From Caulobacteraceae bacterium (GTDB lineage Bacteria > Pseudomonadota > Alphaproteobacteria > Caulobacterales > Caulobacteraceae), in the NCBI GenBank assembly GCA_019748095.1, contig JAIEQA010000018.1, positions 112,456 to 176,455 on the forward strand: 64,000 bases of DNA. The letters are read 5' to 3'. Both the position numbers and the translations under genes were made by a program. Below are positions 34,171 to 42,339 of this stretch, one piece after another; position 1 is the first letter of the stretch; the number at the start of each line of letters is the position of its first letter. Under the pieces are notes generated by a model. It saw only the letters and a list, made by a program, of their open reading frames with translations. It searched no databases and was not told the origin of the DNA.

Positions 34171-35087
34171 CCCGCCGACCGGTCCGCAATGTCGCCGCCT
34201 CGGTCCGAGATCGGCTGACCGCAAGGGCACGGCTGCGCCGCGAGGACGTGCAACTCGTCTTCCTGCGCTACGCGATCGAACGTCTTCTCTATCGATTGAG
34301 CGTCTCCAACCACCACGACCGCTTCATCCTGAAAGGCGCCATGCTGTTTGCCCAATGGGCGCCGACGCCGCACCGACCGAGCGGCGACCTCGATCTCCTG
34401 GGTCTCGGCGACAGCGCCCCTGATGTCGTGCGAGACATCTTTCGCGAGGTTGTGGCGATCCCTGTCGACGATGACGGCGTGCTGTTTCTGCCAGATACGC
34501 TGGTCGCCGAAATAGCGCGGCCCGACGCGGAATACAGCGGCGTGTCGGTGGACGTCAGCGCGGAGATCAACGGCGCGAAGCTCAAGGTCCACATCGACAT
34601 CGGATACGGAGACGCCATCACGCCGGCGGCCGTGCAGATCGAATATCCATCGCTCCTGGATCAGCCGAGGGCCAAGCTGCTGGCCTATCCGCGAGAGACC
34701 GTCGTCGCCGAGAAGTTCCAGGCCATGGTCGAACTGGGGATGGCCAACACGCGGTTGAAGGACTTCTTCGATCTGTGGGCGATCGCCAACACCTTTGAGT
34801 TCGACGGCGAGACTTTGGCGGAAGCGCTCGCCCGCACCTTCGATCGTCGCGATACGGCACTCCCTACAAGCGATCCATTGGCGCTCACGTCCGCCTTTGC
34901 CGAACGAAAGCAGAGAGAATGGACGGCCTTTCTCGATCGGACCGACATCGCGATGGCGTCGAAATCCCTACCCGAGACCCAGGCGCTGATCGCGGCCTTC
35001 GTCCTGCCGCCGGTATTGGCTCGCGCCAGAAATGAGCCCTTTGTCCGGCGCTGGACCCCCGACGACGGTTGGATGGAGACGACATGA
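34167..35087 (+). CDS. abiEii: AbiEii nucleotidyltransferase toxin (type IV toxin-antitoxin)
   Basis: The 306-residue protein is a DNA-polymerase-beta-fold nucleotidyltransferase. Motifs: LKGAML (55-60), R70-x-S-G-D74-L-D76 holding the catalytic aspartates, HIDIGYGDAI with a third acidic cluster, ETVVAEKFQAMVELGMANTR and the LKDFFDLWAIA box. AbiEii-type toxins block growth by modifying tRNA or using GTP, depending on the member; the target here is unknown. Start TTG 34167 overlaps the antitoxin stop, so synthesis is coupled. Confidence 0.9.
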   Translation: MTRRPVRNVAASVRDRLTARARLRREDVQLVFLRYAIERLLYRLSVSNHHDRFILKGAMLFAQWAPTPHRPSGDLDLLGLGDSAPDVVRDIFREVVAIPVDDDGVLFLPDTLVAEIARPDAEYSGVSVDVSAEINGAKLKVHIDIGYGDAITPAAVQIEYPSLLDQPRAKLLAYPRETVVAEKFQAMVELGMANTRLKDFFDLWAIANTFEFDGETLAEALARTFDRRDTALPTSDPLALTSAFAERKQREWTAFLDRTDIAMASKSLPETQALIAAFVLPPVLARARNEPFVRRWTPDDGWMETT

Positions 35088-35134
35088 ACACCCTTTGATT
35101 TTGGGGTGCATGGCGACGGGCTCAGCGGAAAACC

Positions 35135-35536
35135 TCAGAACTCAAAGGCTCGCTGAAGCTCATCGCCCGACCCCCGCTTAGGCTTCGCGCGAGGGATCGG
35201 ATCGGCGGGCTTGGGCCGTGGGGCCGCGTTCGGCGCCCCTCGCCTCTGTGGCGTTGAGGCCGCGAGCGCCTTCGCCTCCTCCTCACGCTCAGCGACTCGA
35301 AAGGCAGGAAGCTCGGATTCCGAACGCGGCGCTCTGGACGCCTGCCAGGCGTTGACCTCGCTCTCCAACCAGCCCACGCGACCCGGCGAAATCTGTCTCG
35401 GTGTCGGGAAGTCTCCCGCCTTCTGCCGTCGCCAGGCCGTCGTTCGACTGAAGCCGGTCAAGCTCTTGACGGTCTTCCATCCAAGGAAGCGATCGCCAGG
35501 CGGTGGTGTCCGCTCGCTGTCCACAGAGGTCGTCAC
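35135..35536 (-). CDS. AlpA/excisionase-like HTH protein
   Basis: The 133-residue protein has a MerR/AlpA-like helix-turn-helix: RFLGWKTVKSLTGFSRTTAWRRQKAGDFPTP followed by RVGWLESEVNAWQASR, the usual form of prophage CP4-57 type regulators and excisionases. The rest is a charged, probably disordered tail. It is the last gene of the minus-strand tra operon and overlaps the previous gene by ATGA. It could regulate excision or transfer genes; this is inferred. Confidence 0.78.
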   Translation of the reverse strand: MTTSVDSERTPPPGDRFLGWKTVKSLTGFSRTTAWRRQKAGDFPTPRQISPGRVGWLESEVNAWQASRAPRSESELPAFRVAEREEEAKALAASTPQRRGAPNAAPRPKPADPIPRAKPKRGSGDELQRAFEF

Positions 35537-35775
35537 GATCCGACTCCCGCGTGCTGGTCGGCGATGCCCTCGGCAAGAAGGTCGTCCGCGCGCCGCTCAA
35601 AAGCGACCGCCAAGACCTCAGCATCCCGAGCCGCATCGACCGGATCCCGCTCCGCCCACGCAAGGAGAACGGCCTTCAGCGAAAAACTCATGGACGGATC
35701 CGCCATCAGGTCCTCCGGCGTCGGACGCCCAGACGACTCTCGCCGGGGGCGAGATGAAGAAGTCAGACGCGTCAT
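35533..35775 (-). CDS. Small hypothetical protein in the tra operon
   Basis: An 80-residue protein starting at ATG 35775 (MTRLTSSSRPRRE). A basic N-terminus precedes a helical, acidic region (LLAWAERDPVDAARDAEVLAVAFERRADDLL). It is bounded by four-base ATGA overlaps on both sides, which supports real translation. No family recognised. Confidence 0.6.
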   Translation of the reverse strand: MTRLTSSSRPRRESSGRPTPEDLMADPSMSFSLKAVLLAWAERDPVDAARDAEVLAVAFERRADDLLAEGIADQHAGVGS

Positions 35776-36050
35776 GGCGCACGCCTTTCGTCTGCCGGCC
35801 TCTCCCACGACGCACGGCGCAGGCCCGAATCCTGGGCCTCGGCCCAGCCGCGCAGCACGCCGCGTGGATAGAGGGGCTTGCCGCGTATGTGGCGGCACGG
35901 CGGTCCGTTGCCGACCGACCAGGCCCGCGCCAGGGTGGTCGGCTTCATGCTGATCCCGAACCTCTGGAGGAACTCGGACGCTTGGTTGCGCGTAAGCAGG
36001 TCGTCATCCCGTTCGATGGCACTTCCCGCATCGTGCTGATCCGGAGTCAT
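35772..36050 (-). CDS. Small helix-turn-helix protein
   Basis: A 92-residue product from ATG 36050 with an HTH_17-like layout: LLTRNQASEFLQRFGISMKP, then TLARAWSVGNGPPCRHIRGKPLYPRGVLRGW. This is the pattern of excisionase/DNA-binding proteins of mobile elements. It overlaps by ATGA with the transglycosylase gene upstream and with the 80-residue gene downstream. The in-frame ATG at 36071 is less likely. Confidence 0.7.
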   Translation of the reverse strand: MTPDQHDAGSAIERDDDLLTRNQASEFLQRFGISMKPTTLARAWSVGNGPPCRHIRGKPLYPRGVLRGWAEAQDSGLRRASWERPADERRAP

Positions 36051-36655
36051 CGCGCGGCTCCCGTGCGGCATTCCCGTGAACTGCGCACCCCACGGCCGGC
36101 GGTCAGGGCAAGGTAGCAGTCCACCACGCTGACGACATACTCCTGGGTCTCGCGGATATCCGGAATGCGGCCCAGGCGCGCGACGCGGCCGGGTCCGGCG
36201 TTATACGCGGCCAAGGCCAAACGAAGATCACCAAACCGGAGCATCTGCCTTGCCAGATAGGCCGCGCCGCCCGAGAGGTTCTCGGCCGGATCGAAGCGGT
36301 CGCGCACACCGAGCTCGGCGGCGGTCCCGGGCATCAACTGCGCCAGGCCGCAGGCCCCGACTGGCGAACAGGCCTCGTTGCGATAGGCGCTTTCGACCAC
36401 GACCAGGGCATGCAGAAGCTTGGGATCCAGCCCGTGCCGCTCCGCCGCCGTGGCGATCGCGGCCATGAACGGCTGGCTGAGCGGAGCCAGACGCGGCGTG
36501 TCCAGGGGTTCTTCGGCCGATGACTCGGCGACCGGTTCGACCGTGTCGATGGCCGCGAACAGATCGCCGCCCGCCGCGCGCCAGTCAGCGGTCTGGGCCG
36601 AGGCCGTGCTGGCGCTCAGCAGGGCCGCGAGGGTGATGAGGGTCCGTCTCACCAT
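36047..36655 (-). CDS. Lytic transglycosylase (VirB1/TrbN-like)
   Basis: The 202-residue exported enzyme cuts peptidoglycan locally so that the conjugation channel can cross the wall. A signal peptide (about 1-20, ending ASAQ) is followed by the SLT domain: LHALVVVESAYRNEACSP with the catalytic glutamate in VES, PVGACGLAQLMPGTAAELGV, ENLSGGAAYLARQMLRFG and LALAAYNAGPGRV. It overlaps traF by seven bases. Assignment to the transfer apparatus is from context. Confidence 0.9.
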   Translation of the reverse strand: MVRRTLITLAALLSASTASAQTADWRAAGGDLFAAIDTVEPVAESSAEEPLDTPRLAPLSQPFMAAIATAAERHGLDPKLLHALVVVESAYRNEACSPVGACGLAQLMPGTAAELGVRDRFDPAENLSGGAAYLARQMLRFGDLRLALAAYNAGPGRVARLGRIPDIRETQEYVVSVVDCYLALTAGRGVRSSRECRTGAAR

Positions 36656-37161
36656 GTCAGGGTCTCCTTGTAGACGCCGTCCACCTCGGACCGGCGGACC
36701 GGGCCGAAATAGCGGCTGTCGAAACTTCCCGGCGTGTCGCCGAGCAGGAACAGTTCATCGGGGGCGAGCGTCCGGCAGCCGCGCCAGACCGGCAGCGCGA
36801 CGCCGCGCCGGTCATGCTCAAGAACTGGCGAGAGGCGCGACGGCGTCCGCACCTTGCTGCCTTCTGCGCAGACGCGGTCGCCGCCGACGGCCGCGACGCG
36901 CTTGATCAGCTTGACCTCGGCCGGCATCCCGAGCCTGGCCAGATGGGGCCGGATGCTGGAAGGCTGGGCGATGGCGACCACACTGCCGTGGGCAATCGGG
37001 GCGTCGGCCTGCCGGACATAGAGGCCCTCGGGCAGGCTCGGACTCTCATTGACGAGCGCGAGCGCCGGAGCGCGGTCGGCGGACACAGCAATGATGGCCA
37101 ACGCGGCGACCGGGATGAGCGTCCAAGCGACCCATTGTCGATACTGCAGGAAGAGCGTCAT
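36649..37161 (-). CDS. traF: Conjugative transfer signal peptidase TraF (S26 family)
   Basis: TraF-type peptidases mature the TrbC pilin in P-type systems. The 170-residue protein has one N-terminal membrane segment (about 13-30), the serine region LVNESPSLPEGLYV with the catalytic serine, the lysine region VKLIKRVAAVGGDRVC and LAPDELFLLGDTPGSFDSRYFGPV. Both catalytic residues are present. It overlaps trbI by four bases. Confidence 0.9.
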   Translation of the reverse strand: MTLFLQYRQWVAWTLIPVAALAIIAVSADRAPALALVNESPSLPEGLYVRQADAPIAHGSVVAIAQPSSIRPHLARLGMPAEVKLIKRVAAVGGDRVCAEGSKVRTPSRLSPVLEHDRRGVALPVWRGCRTLAPDELFLLGDTPGSFDSRYFGPVRRSEVDGVYKETLTW

Positions 37162-38321
37162 GGCCGATAGGGCTCCAGGATGAGATCACGGGTGATCAGC
37201 ACCCGCACCGGCGCGCCGGCGCGCAGGCGGATGGACGGGCGGACCTGAAGCTCGCGGTCGATCAGACTGTCGCCGACCCGTGCGCCCTCGATCGCCGTGG
37301 CGTCGCCGACGTCGCCGAGCAGACCGCCGCCGCCGTCATCGTCGTCGCGGGCGATCTGGCCCAGGGTGGTGATGGCCCCGGCGAACAGGGTGGCGACCGC
37401 GAGGGGGAACAAGCGCCGATCGACCCGGCCCTGGACGCCAACCGCCCCTTGGGCATCGACGCCGGGTTCCTCGGTCAGGATCAGGCTCTTGCCGTTCGGC
37501 AGGATCAGCCGCTCCCAGGTCAGGAAGGCGCGGCGGTCACCGTAGCTGCTCTCGCCGTCGTGGCGACCGATCAGCCGGGTGCCTTGTGGCAGGAGCAAGT
37601 GTCGGCCGCTCACGGAGTCGAACACGTTCTGGGTGACGGTGGCGACGACCGGCCCGGAGCGAGAGGTATCGATCCCGGTCAGGAGCGCCGCCGGGACGAT
37701 GGCCCCGGCTTTCAGCTCGAACGGCGAAAGAGGATTCATCAGGGCGTGGCCGTTGTAGACGGCCCCGTAGTCTCGACCCGGACCGGCCGACGACGCGCCA
37801 CCGGCAGGCGTGGGGCCGCCCGATGCCTGTGCGCCGGACCCGCCGCCGAAGAACAGGCCTGATCCCGCCGCCTCCTGGGCCACGCTACGGCCGCGAGGCG
37901 CGGACGGCGCGGCGGCGGCAGCGTAACCGTAATCCGGCGAGCGCACCCGGTCCGTGGCGCGCGTGGCAGCCACGGCCGGCTCGGACTCACCCGACCGCGT
38001 GCGGGGCTCGGGCAGTTGATCGCCCGGTGTGAGGCGGTCGTAGCTGGACGGCTGATCAGTCACCACATCGGCGGGCCGGACCGTGCCCCGCGCCTCCTCG
38101 AGCCGTCCCTCCTCCACGCGCTCCCGCGCATTGGCCCGAAGCTCGGGCTGAACCACAAAGGCCCAGGCGAGGGAGCCAGACAGAAGCGCGGCGGCGCCGA
38201 TCATCACGACCTGGACGACGGATTTTCGCAGGCGCACGGCCGTCGGTCGCGGGGCCCGGGTCGACAGGTCCGGCGGCGGCGCCTTGGGCAGAGGCGCATC
38301 CGGATGGATGGGGTCGGTCAT
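37158..38321 (-). CDS. trbI: T4SS protein TrbI/VirB10
   Basis: VirB10 homologues span from the inner membrane to the outer-membrane core complex. The 387-residue protein has a short cytoplasmic part with PLPKAPPPDLSTR, one transmembrane helix (about 33-55), a proline/glycine-rich periplasmic linker and the C-terminal barrel domain: IVPAALLTGIDTSRSGPVVATVTQ, GRHLLLPQGTRLIG and APVRVLITRDLIL. It overlaps trbG and traF by four bases on each side. Confidence 0.94.
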   Translation of the reverse strand: MTDPIHPDAPLPKAPPPDLSTRAPRPTAVRLRKSVVQVVMIGAAALLSGSLAWAFVVQPELRANARERVEEGRLEEARGTVRPADVVTDQPSSYDRLTPGDQLPEPRTRSGESEPAVAATRATDRVRSPDYGYAAAAAPSAPRGRSVAQEAAGSGLFFGGGSGAQASGGPTPAGGASSAGPGRDYGAVYNGHALMNPLSPFELKAGAIVPAALLTGIDTSRSGPVVATVTQNVFDSVSGRHLLLPQGTRLIGRHDGESSYGDRRAFLTWERLILPNGKSLILTEEPGVDAQGAVGVQGRVDRRLFPLAVATLFAGAITTLGQIARDDDDGGGGLLGDVGDATAIEGARVGDSLIDRELQVRPSIRLRAGAPVRVLITRDLILEPYRP

Positions 38322-39448
38322 GAGCGGCCTCCCGCGACGCGGTCGGTGCGACCGATGCGAGCGGCGCTGCCGAGGCGATGGAGCCGGACGATCTGCGGCC
38401 GACGGTCGCCGAGCCGCAGCTCGGCCCGGTCGAACACCCGATCGACGACGAACAGACCGCCCTGCTGGCGATAGTTGACCATCTGCGCCTCGCCATCCGG
38501 GGCGATGATGAACAGGGCCGGTGCCTCATCGACCTGTAGATCCGGCGAGAAGGTGATGAAGGTGCGCGTCCCGTCGTTGAACACCGAGGTCGGCGTCCAG
38601 CGCGGGGCACGTCCACGTGGATCGATACGGTAGTGGGCGTCCAGCGGTCCGGTTGGGACCGCCACGGGATCGGAAACCTGCTCCTCGACGCCGCCGAAGG
38701 CCCCTGCCCCGCCCGGCGGGATCACCGCGCCGATGTCCCAGGCAACAGCGGCGTTGAAACCGTCCGGCGAGCCGCTTTTCAGCTGCAGGAAATACACCCG
38801 CTGCGAGGTCGTGAGGACGAGGTTGGTCTCGAGCCCGCGTTCGAGCGGCTTGAGCAGCACATGGGCGCGCTGGTTGGGTCCCGAGCCGGAACTGGCCTCG
38901 CCGATCTGCCAGCGCACGGTGTCGCCCGCCGCCTTGGAGGTGACGGTCTCGCCAGGCGCTAGGGTCAGTGTGGTAACCCGCAGCGGCGCGGTCCAGATCT
39001 CATAGACCCGGCCCGGATCGTAGGAGAACACCTGCACACCGCCGACGAAACTGTCCGAACTCGAGGCGGCGCGCGCCTCGGCGTTGGCCGCCGCGATCGC
39101 GGTCGGGCCGACGACGGGTTGCGGCCTAGGGGCGGGTTCCGGCGGCTGATCGACTGGCGGTGCCCCGAGCAAAGCGGGAGCGTCCGGCGCGACCGCCTCA
39201 TCCTCGACCGCGTCGCCCTCAGCCACGACATCGACGCCGGCGTCAGCGCCCGAGACCACATCGAGATAAGCCCGCTCCGTTGGGCTCGAAGGCAGGACAC
39301 GGGCCGCCGGGAGGCTCACTGCCACCGGCGCCAAACGCGGAACCTCCGGCAGAGGCGCCTCGCCGCCGCTGCTGAAGGGGCGGATAAGGGCACAGCCGGA
39401 GAGAAGGAGGCCGCAAGCGACCAGGCTCAAGAGGCGTCGGGGGTCCAT
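38318..39448 (-). CDS. trbG: T4SS protein TrbG/VirB9
   Basis: The 376-residue protein begins at ATG 39448 with lipobox LLSGC, so it is probably a lipoprotein of the outer-membrane core; lipidation of the VirB9 partner is less common than of VirB7 and worth noting. After an acidic, proline-rich linker the VirB9 fold is clear: GRVYEIWTAPLRVTTLTLAPGE, VLLKPLERGLETNLVLTTSQ, YFLQLKSG and TSVFNDGTRTFITFSPDLQ with ALFIIAPDGEAQMVNYRQQG. The upstream extension to 39589 overlaps trbF and is not used. Confidence 0.93.
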   Translation of the reverse strand: MDPRRLLSLVACGLLLSGCALIRPFSSGGEAPLPEVPRLAPVAVSLPAARVLPSSPTERAYLDVVSGADAGVDVVAEGDAVEDEAVAPDAPALLGAPPVDQPPEPAPRPQPVVGPTAIAAANAEARAASSSDSFVGGVQVFSYDPGRVYEIWTAPLRVTTLTLAPGETVTSKAAGDTVRWQIGEASSGSGPNQRAHVLLKPLERGLETNLVLTTSQRVYFLQLKSGSPDGFNAAVAWDIGAVIPPGGAGAFGGVEEQVSDPVAVPTGPLDAHYRIDPRGRAPRWTPTSVFNDGTRTFITFSPDLQVDEAPALFIIAPDGEAQMVNYRQQGGLFVVDRVFDRAELRLGDRRPQIVRLHRLGSAARIGRTDRVAGGRS

Positions 39449-40110
39449 GATACGTCCTCGATTTTCAGTCCCAGGGGGTTTTTCATCAGCTCGGCCTCGG
39501 TGCGGGGCGGCTGAAGGGTGGTGGTGATCAAGGCGCGCCAGCGTTCGGTCCCGGCGGCCTGGCCGTTGATGAAACGGGTCTCGCGCCACTGCAGGTCGTA
39601 GGTCCGCTCGGTGCGGCGCACGACGTTGAGCACCTCGACATTGACCGCCTCGCGCCCGACCTCGGCGAACGGGTCGTGGGTCTGGGCCCAGGCGTTCAGG
39701 AAGGACGCGGCCTTTGGCGTGACCAGGTCATAGGCGCGCAGCCAGTTCTGGCGGATGACGATGGGGTCGATCGACTTGGAGCGCACATCGCGGATCCAAT
39801 CGGCCAGGGCCCTCCCGGTCTGGGCCTCGGTCGGCTCGTAGCGGCCGCCGATGGCGGTGATGCGCTGAGTCTGGCCCAGATCGGAGACCTCGACCACGAA
39901 GGGCTTGACCACGGCCCGCTCGGCCTGGACCCACCAGCCCGCGCCGAGAAAGCCCGCCAGCACCAGATTGGCCAAAGCAATACGCCGCCAGTTCCGGGCA
40001 TGGGCCAGCGACAGACCCATGCGGTCATCCCAGACCTGGCCGGCCCGTTGATAAGGCGTGCTCTCCGGCGCGGAGGCCAGGGCGCGTTTGGGTTTGAAGA
40101 AGGGATGCAT
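39427..40110 (-). CDS. trbF: T4SS protein TrbF/VirB8
   Basis: This inner-membrane assembly factor has 227 residues: a cytoplasmic N-terminus (PYQRAGQVWDDRMG), one helix (about 45-65, IALANLVLAGFLGAGWWV) and a periplasmic NTF2-like domain with ALADWIRDVRSKSIDPIVIRQNW, VEVLNVVRRTERTYDLQWRET and LGLKIEDVSW. The open frame continues far upstream through trbL, but ATG 40110 gives the family start. Two bases separate it from the trbL stop. Confidence 0.92.
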   Translation of the reverse strand: MHPFFKPKRALASAPESTPYQRAGQVWDDRMGLSLAHARNWRRIALANLVLAGFLGAGWWVQAERAVVKPFVVEVSDLGQTQRITAIGGRYEPTEAQTGRALADWIRDVRSKSIDPIVIRQNWLRAYDLVTPKAASFLNAWAQTHDPFAEVGREAVNVEVLNVVRRTERTYDLQWRETRFINGQAAGTERWRALITTTLQPPRTEAELMKNPLGLKIEDVSWTPDAS

Positions 40111-40112
40111 GA

Positions 40113-41510
40113 TCAGGACTCCTCCGATCTCAGGCTGGGTGACACCGCCCCGCTGGTCTCGCCGGCGGGCAACAGTCCTCGCCCATGGTTGGCCACAAAA
40201 AACGCCTGCATCGCCGCCGCTCGGGCCGCAGGGCGGCCTGCCGGTTGACCCGAGGTTGCGGTTGCGCCCGCCGCCTTGTGGAAGGCTTTGCGCGCGGCCT
40301 CGGCCTCGGCATTGATCTGGGCGGCGGGGCGGGCGGGGGCCGCCTGGCCGGGATCGCCTTCGGTGGGGGATGGCGCGCTGTCCTTGTGCGGCGCGCCGGT
40401 CCATGCGGTCGAAGGCTCGGCGACACCGGAGGGGCCTAGGGCGGATCGGGTCGAGGCCCAGGGATTGGACGTGCCTCCTGACGCCGGCGAACGCGGCCCG
40501 GACGGCGGGGGGTTGTCGTTGGACGGTCTCGGCGGTGCCGAGGGCGGGGTGGGCGGTCGCCCTGCCCCCGCGCCGGCGGCGGCACGCGCCGATCCCGCGA
40601 CCCGGGACGCGGTGCCACCGACGGCCGCGCCTGCGCCGGCGATCCCGGCTCCGGCAAGAAGCCCCGCGCCGCCGACCGCCAGCGCGCCAGTGACGGCCGA
40701 GCCGGCACCGAGCGCAGGACCGCCGGTGACGAGGGCGGAGGCGAGATTGGGAATGAAGATGGCCAGCATGGCCAGCAGCATCGACGCCACCAGAATAGTC
40801 AAAGCTTCGTAGAGATCGGGGTTGGCGGAGGGCTGAAGCTGGTCGAACACGGTCCGCGCGCCCGAGACCACAATGGCCAGGGCCAAGACCTTCAAACCCG
40901 AGGAGACAACATAGCCGAGCGGCCGTTCGGCCAGGAAGGCCGACTTGGACCAGATCCCGAACGGCAGGAGCACGAAGCCACCCAGGGTGACGATCTTGAA
41001 CTCCAGCAGGGTGACGATGATCTGGAGGGCTAGAATCCCGAACGCCAGCATGATGCCGATCATGGCCAGGCCCAGGATCAGGGCGTCCGTCAGATTGCCG
41101 GCGACATCGAGAGGATTGTTCACCGGCGCCGGGGTCTCGCCCAGCGCTTTCACGATCTCCCAGCCCTGCTGGAGGATGGCGCCGGGGTTCAAAAACTCGC
41201 CTTGGGAGAGCGAACCGCCGCCGGCCGTAAGTCCCAGTTCGATGAAGCCCGCATAGAGCGTCTCGGACAAGGCGTGCCAGTCGTTGATGACGTAGGCGAA
41301 GAACCCGATCAGCAGGATCTTGCCGAAGCCGGACGCCAGAATCTCGCGGTTCGGCGAGAGCAGCCACTGGATTCCGGTAAGAGCGACAACGAGGACGATC
41401 ATTAGGCCGAAGACGCCGTTGACCGCGCCCTGCAGGGCGTTGAACCCGGCCGAGACGGTGTTGGAGAACACCACCATCAGCTCATTGGTTGTCTCCGGGC
41501 TGACCGCCAT
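40113..41510 (-). CDS. trbL: T4SS protein TrbL/VirB6
   Basis: A polytopic inner-membrane protein of 465 residues, with six or so hydrophobic segments in the first 270 residues (GLMIVLVVALTGIQWL, ILLIGFFAYVI, MLAFGILALQIIVTLL and others), the TrbL segment LEFKIVTLGGFVLLPFGIWSKSAFLAERPLG-type core, and a long disordered Ala/Pro/Gly-rich cytoplasmic or periplasmic tail. It forms part of the DNA translocation channel. The tail composition is normal for the family. Confidence 0.92.
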   Translation of the reverse strand: MAVSPETTNELMVVFSNTVSAGFNALQGAVNGVFGLMIVLVVALTGIQWLLSPNREILASGFGKILLIGFFAYVINDWHALSETLYAGFIELGLTAGGGSLSQGEFLNPGAILQQGWEIVKALGETPAPVNNPLDVAGNLTDALILGLAMIGIMLAFGILALQIIVTLLEFKIVTLGGFVLLPFGIWSKSAFLAERPLGYVVSSGLKVLALAIVVSGARTVFDQLQPSANPDLYEALTILVASMLLAMLAIFIPNLASALVTGGPALGAGSAVTGALAVGGAGLLAGAGIAGAGAAVGGTASRVAGSARAAAGAGAGRPPTPPSAPPRPSNDNPPPSGPRSPASGGTSNPWASTRSALGPSGVAEPSTAWTGAPHKDSAPSPTEGDPGQAAPARPAAQINAEAEAARKAFHKAAGATATSGQPAGRPAARAAAMQAFFVANHGRGLLPAGETSGAVSPSLRSEES

Positions 41511-41523
41511 GACCGTCGCGCCC

Positions 41524-42339
41524 TCAATTCCGCGCGTTCGGAAGCGGGTTGAAGCTCGGCGCGGCCGGCGTCGCGCCGTCCCGTCCCCAGAACTGACGGC
41601 GGGCGTCGGCCCCGGCGGCGCGTTCCGCCGCCGTGCGCGCGGTCTCCTCGGCCATCAACCGCGACTGGGCGAGCATGATGGTGCGCATCGAGCTCAGGTC
41701 TTCGGCCAGGACGGCGAGGATCTGGGTCGAGGACTGGATGGCGGCGGTCTGGCCCTCGGCCCGCTCGCTCGCCGACAGGGCGCCCTGCAGCCGGCGGTCG
41801 CGTCCCTGGCTCAGCCGCTCCAGCTCGGCGGCGGTGCGGGCCAGGTCCTGCGCCGTCTCGCGCGCCGCTGTCGTCCGCCGCTGGCTCTGCTGCAAGGCAT
41901 TGGCCGGGTCGAGGCCCTCGACAGCGGTCGGATAGAGGTCGGTGAACTGGCCTTCGAGCTGGGTGACGGTCGAGGCGACGCCCCGGACGTTCCTAGCCAG
42001 CTCGCCGATGTCGCGCAGGGTGGAGGTGGTCTCGCCCAGATGGCTGTAGGGCGAGGCGGCCAGCTCGCGAGCCTGGTTGGCCAGCATCCGGGCCTCGTTG
42101 GCGAGACTGTCGAGCTGGCGCGAGGCCTGCAGCGCGTTCTCGATGTGATTGCGCGGGTCGAACACCACGGCCTGCGGTGGGGCCGGCGGCGGAGTAGGCG
42201 GCGGATTGGCCTTGGCCGGCGCGGGCTCGGAACAGGCCGCCAGGGCGACCGCGATACCCCCGAGCAGAAGCCCCCTACTCCGCCGCGATGGGCAGGTCGA
42301 AAGCGTCCAAGCCCATTGAATCGAAGATGGCGTCCACAT
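41524..42339 (-). CDS. trbJ: T4SS protein TrbJ/VirB5
   Basis: The 271-residue exported protein has a lipobox-like signal (LLLGGIAVALAAC) after a 20-residue N-terminal stretch, a proline-rich spacer, and long helices: VVFDPRNHIENALQASRQLDS, LANQARELAASPYSHL and QGALSASERAEGQTAAIQSS, as in VirB5/TrbJ pilus-tip components. The only standard start codon in the frame is ATG 42339, giving a 65-base overlap with trbE; the true start could be a non-standard codon nearer the signal peptide. Confidence 0.88.
   Translation of the reverse strand: MWTPSSIQWAWTLSTCPSRRSRGLLLGGIAVALAACSEPAPAKANPPPTPPPAPPQAVVFDPRNHIENALQASRQLDSLANEARMLANQARELAASPYSHLGETTSTLRDIGELARNVRGVASTVTQLEGQFTDLYPTAVEGLDPANALQQSQRRTTAARETAQDLARTAAELERLSQGRDRRLQGALSASERAEGQTAAIQSSTQILAVLAEDLSSMRTIMLAQSRLMAEETARTAAERAAGADARRQFWGRDGATPAAPSFNPLPNARN

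Noticed and set aside
27455-36050. A prophage
   Set aside because: No capsid, terminase, portal or tail genes are seen; the integrase is accompanied by conjugation genes, so an ICE is the better reading.
39427-41367. A 646-residue trbF fusion protein
   Set aside because: The upstream part is an off-frame reading of trbL; VirB8/TrbF homology begins at ATG 40110.
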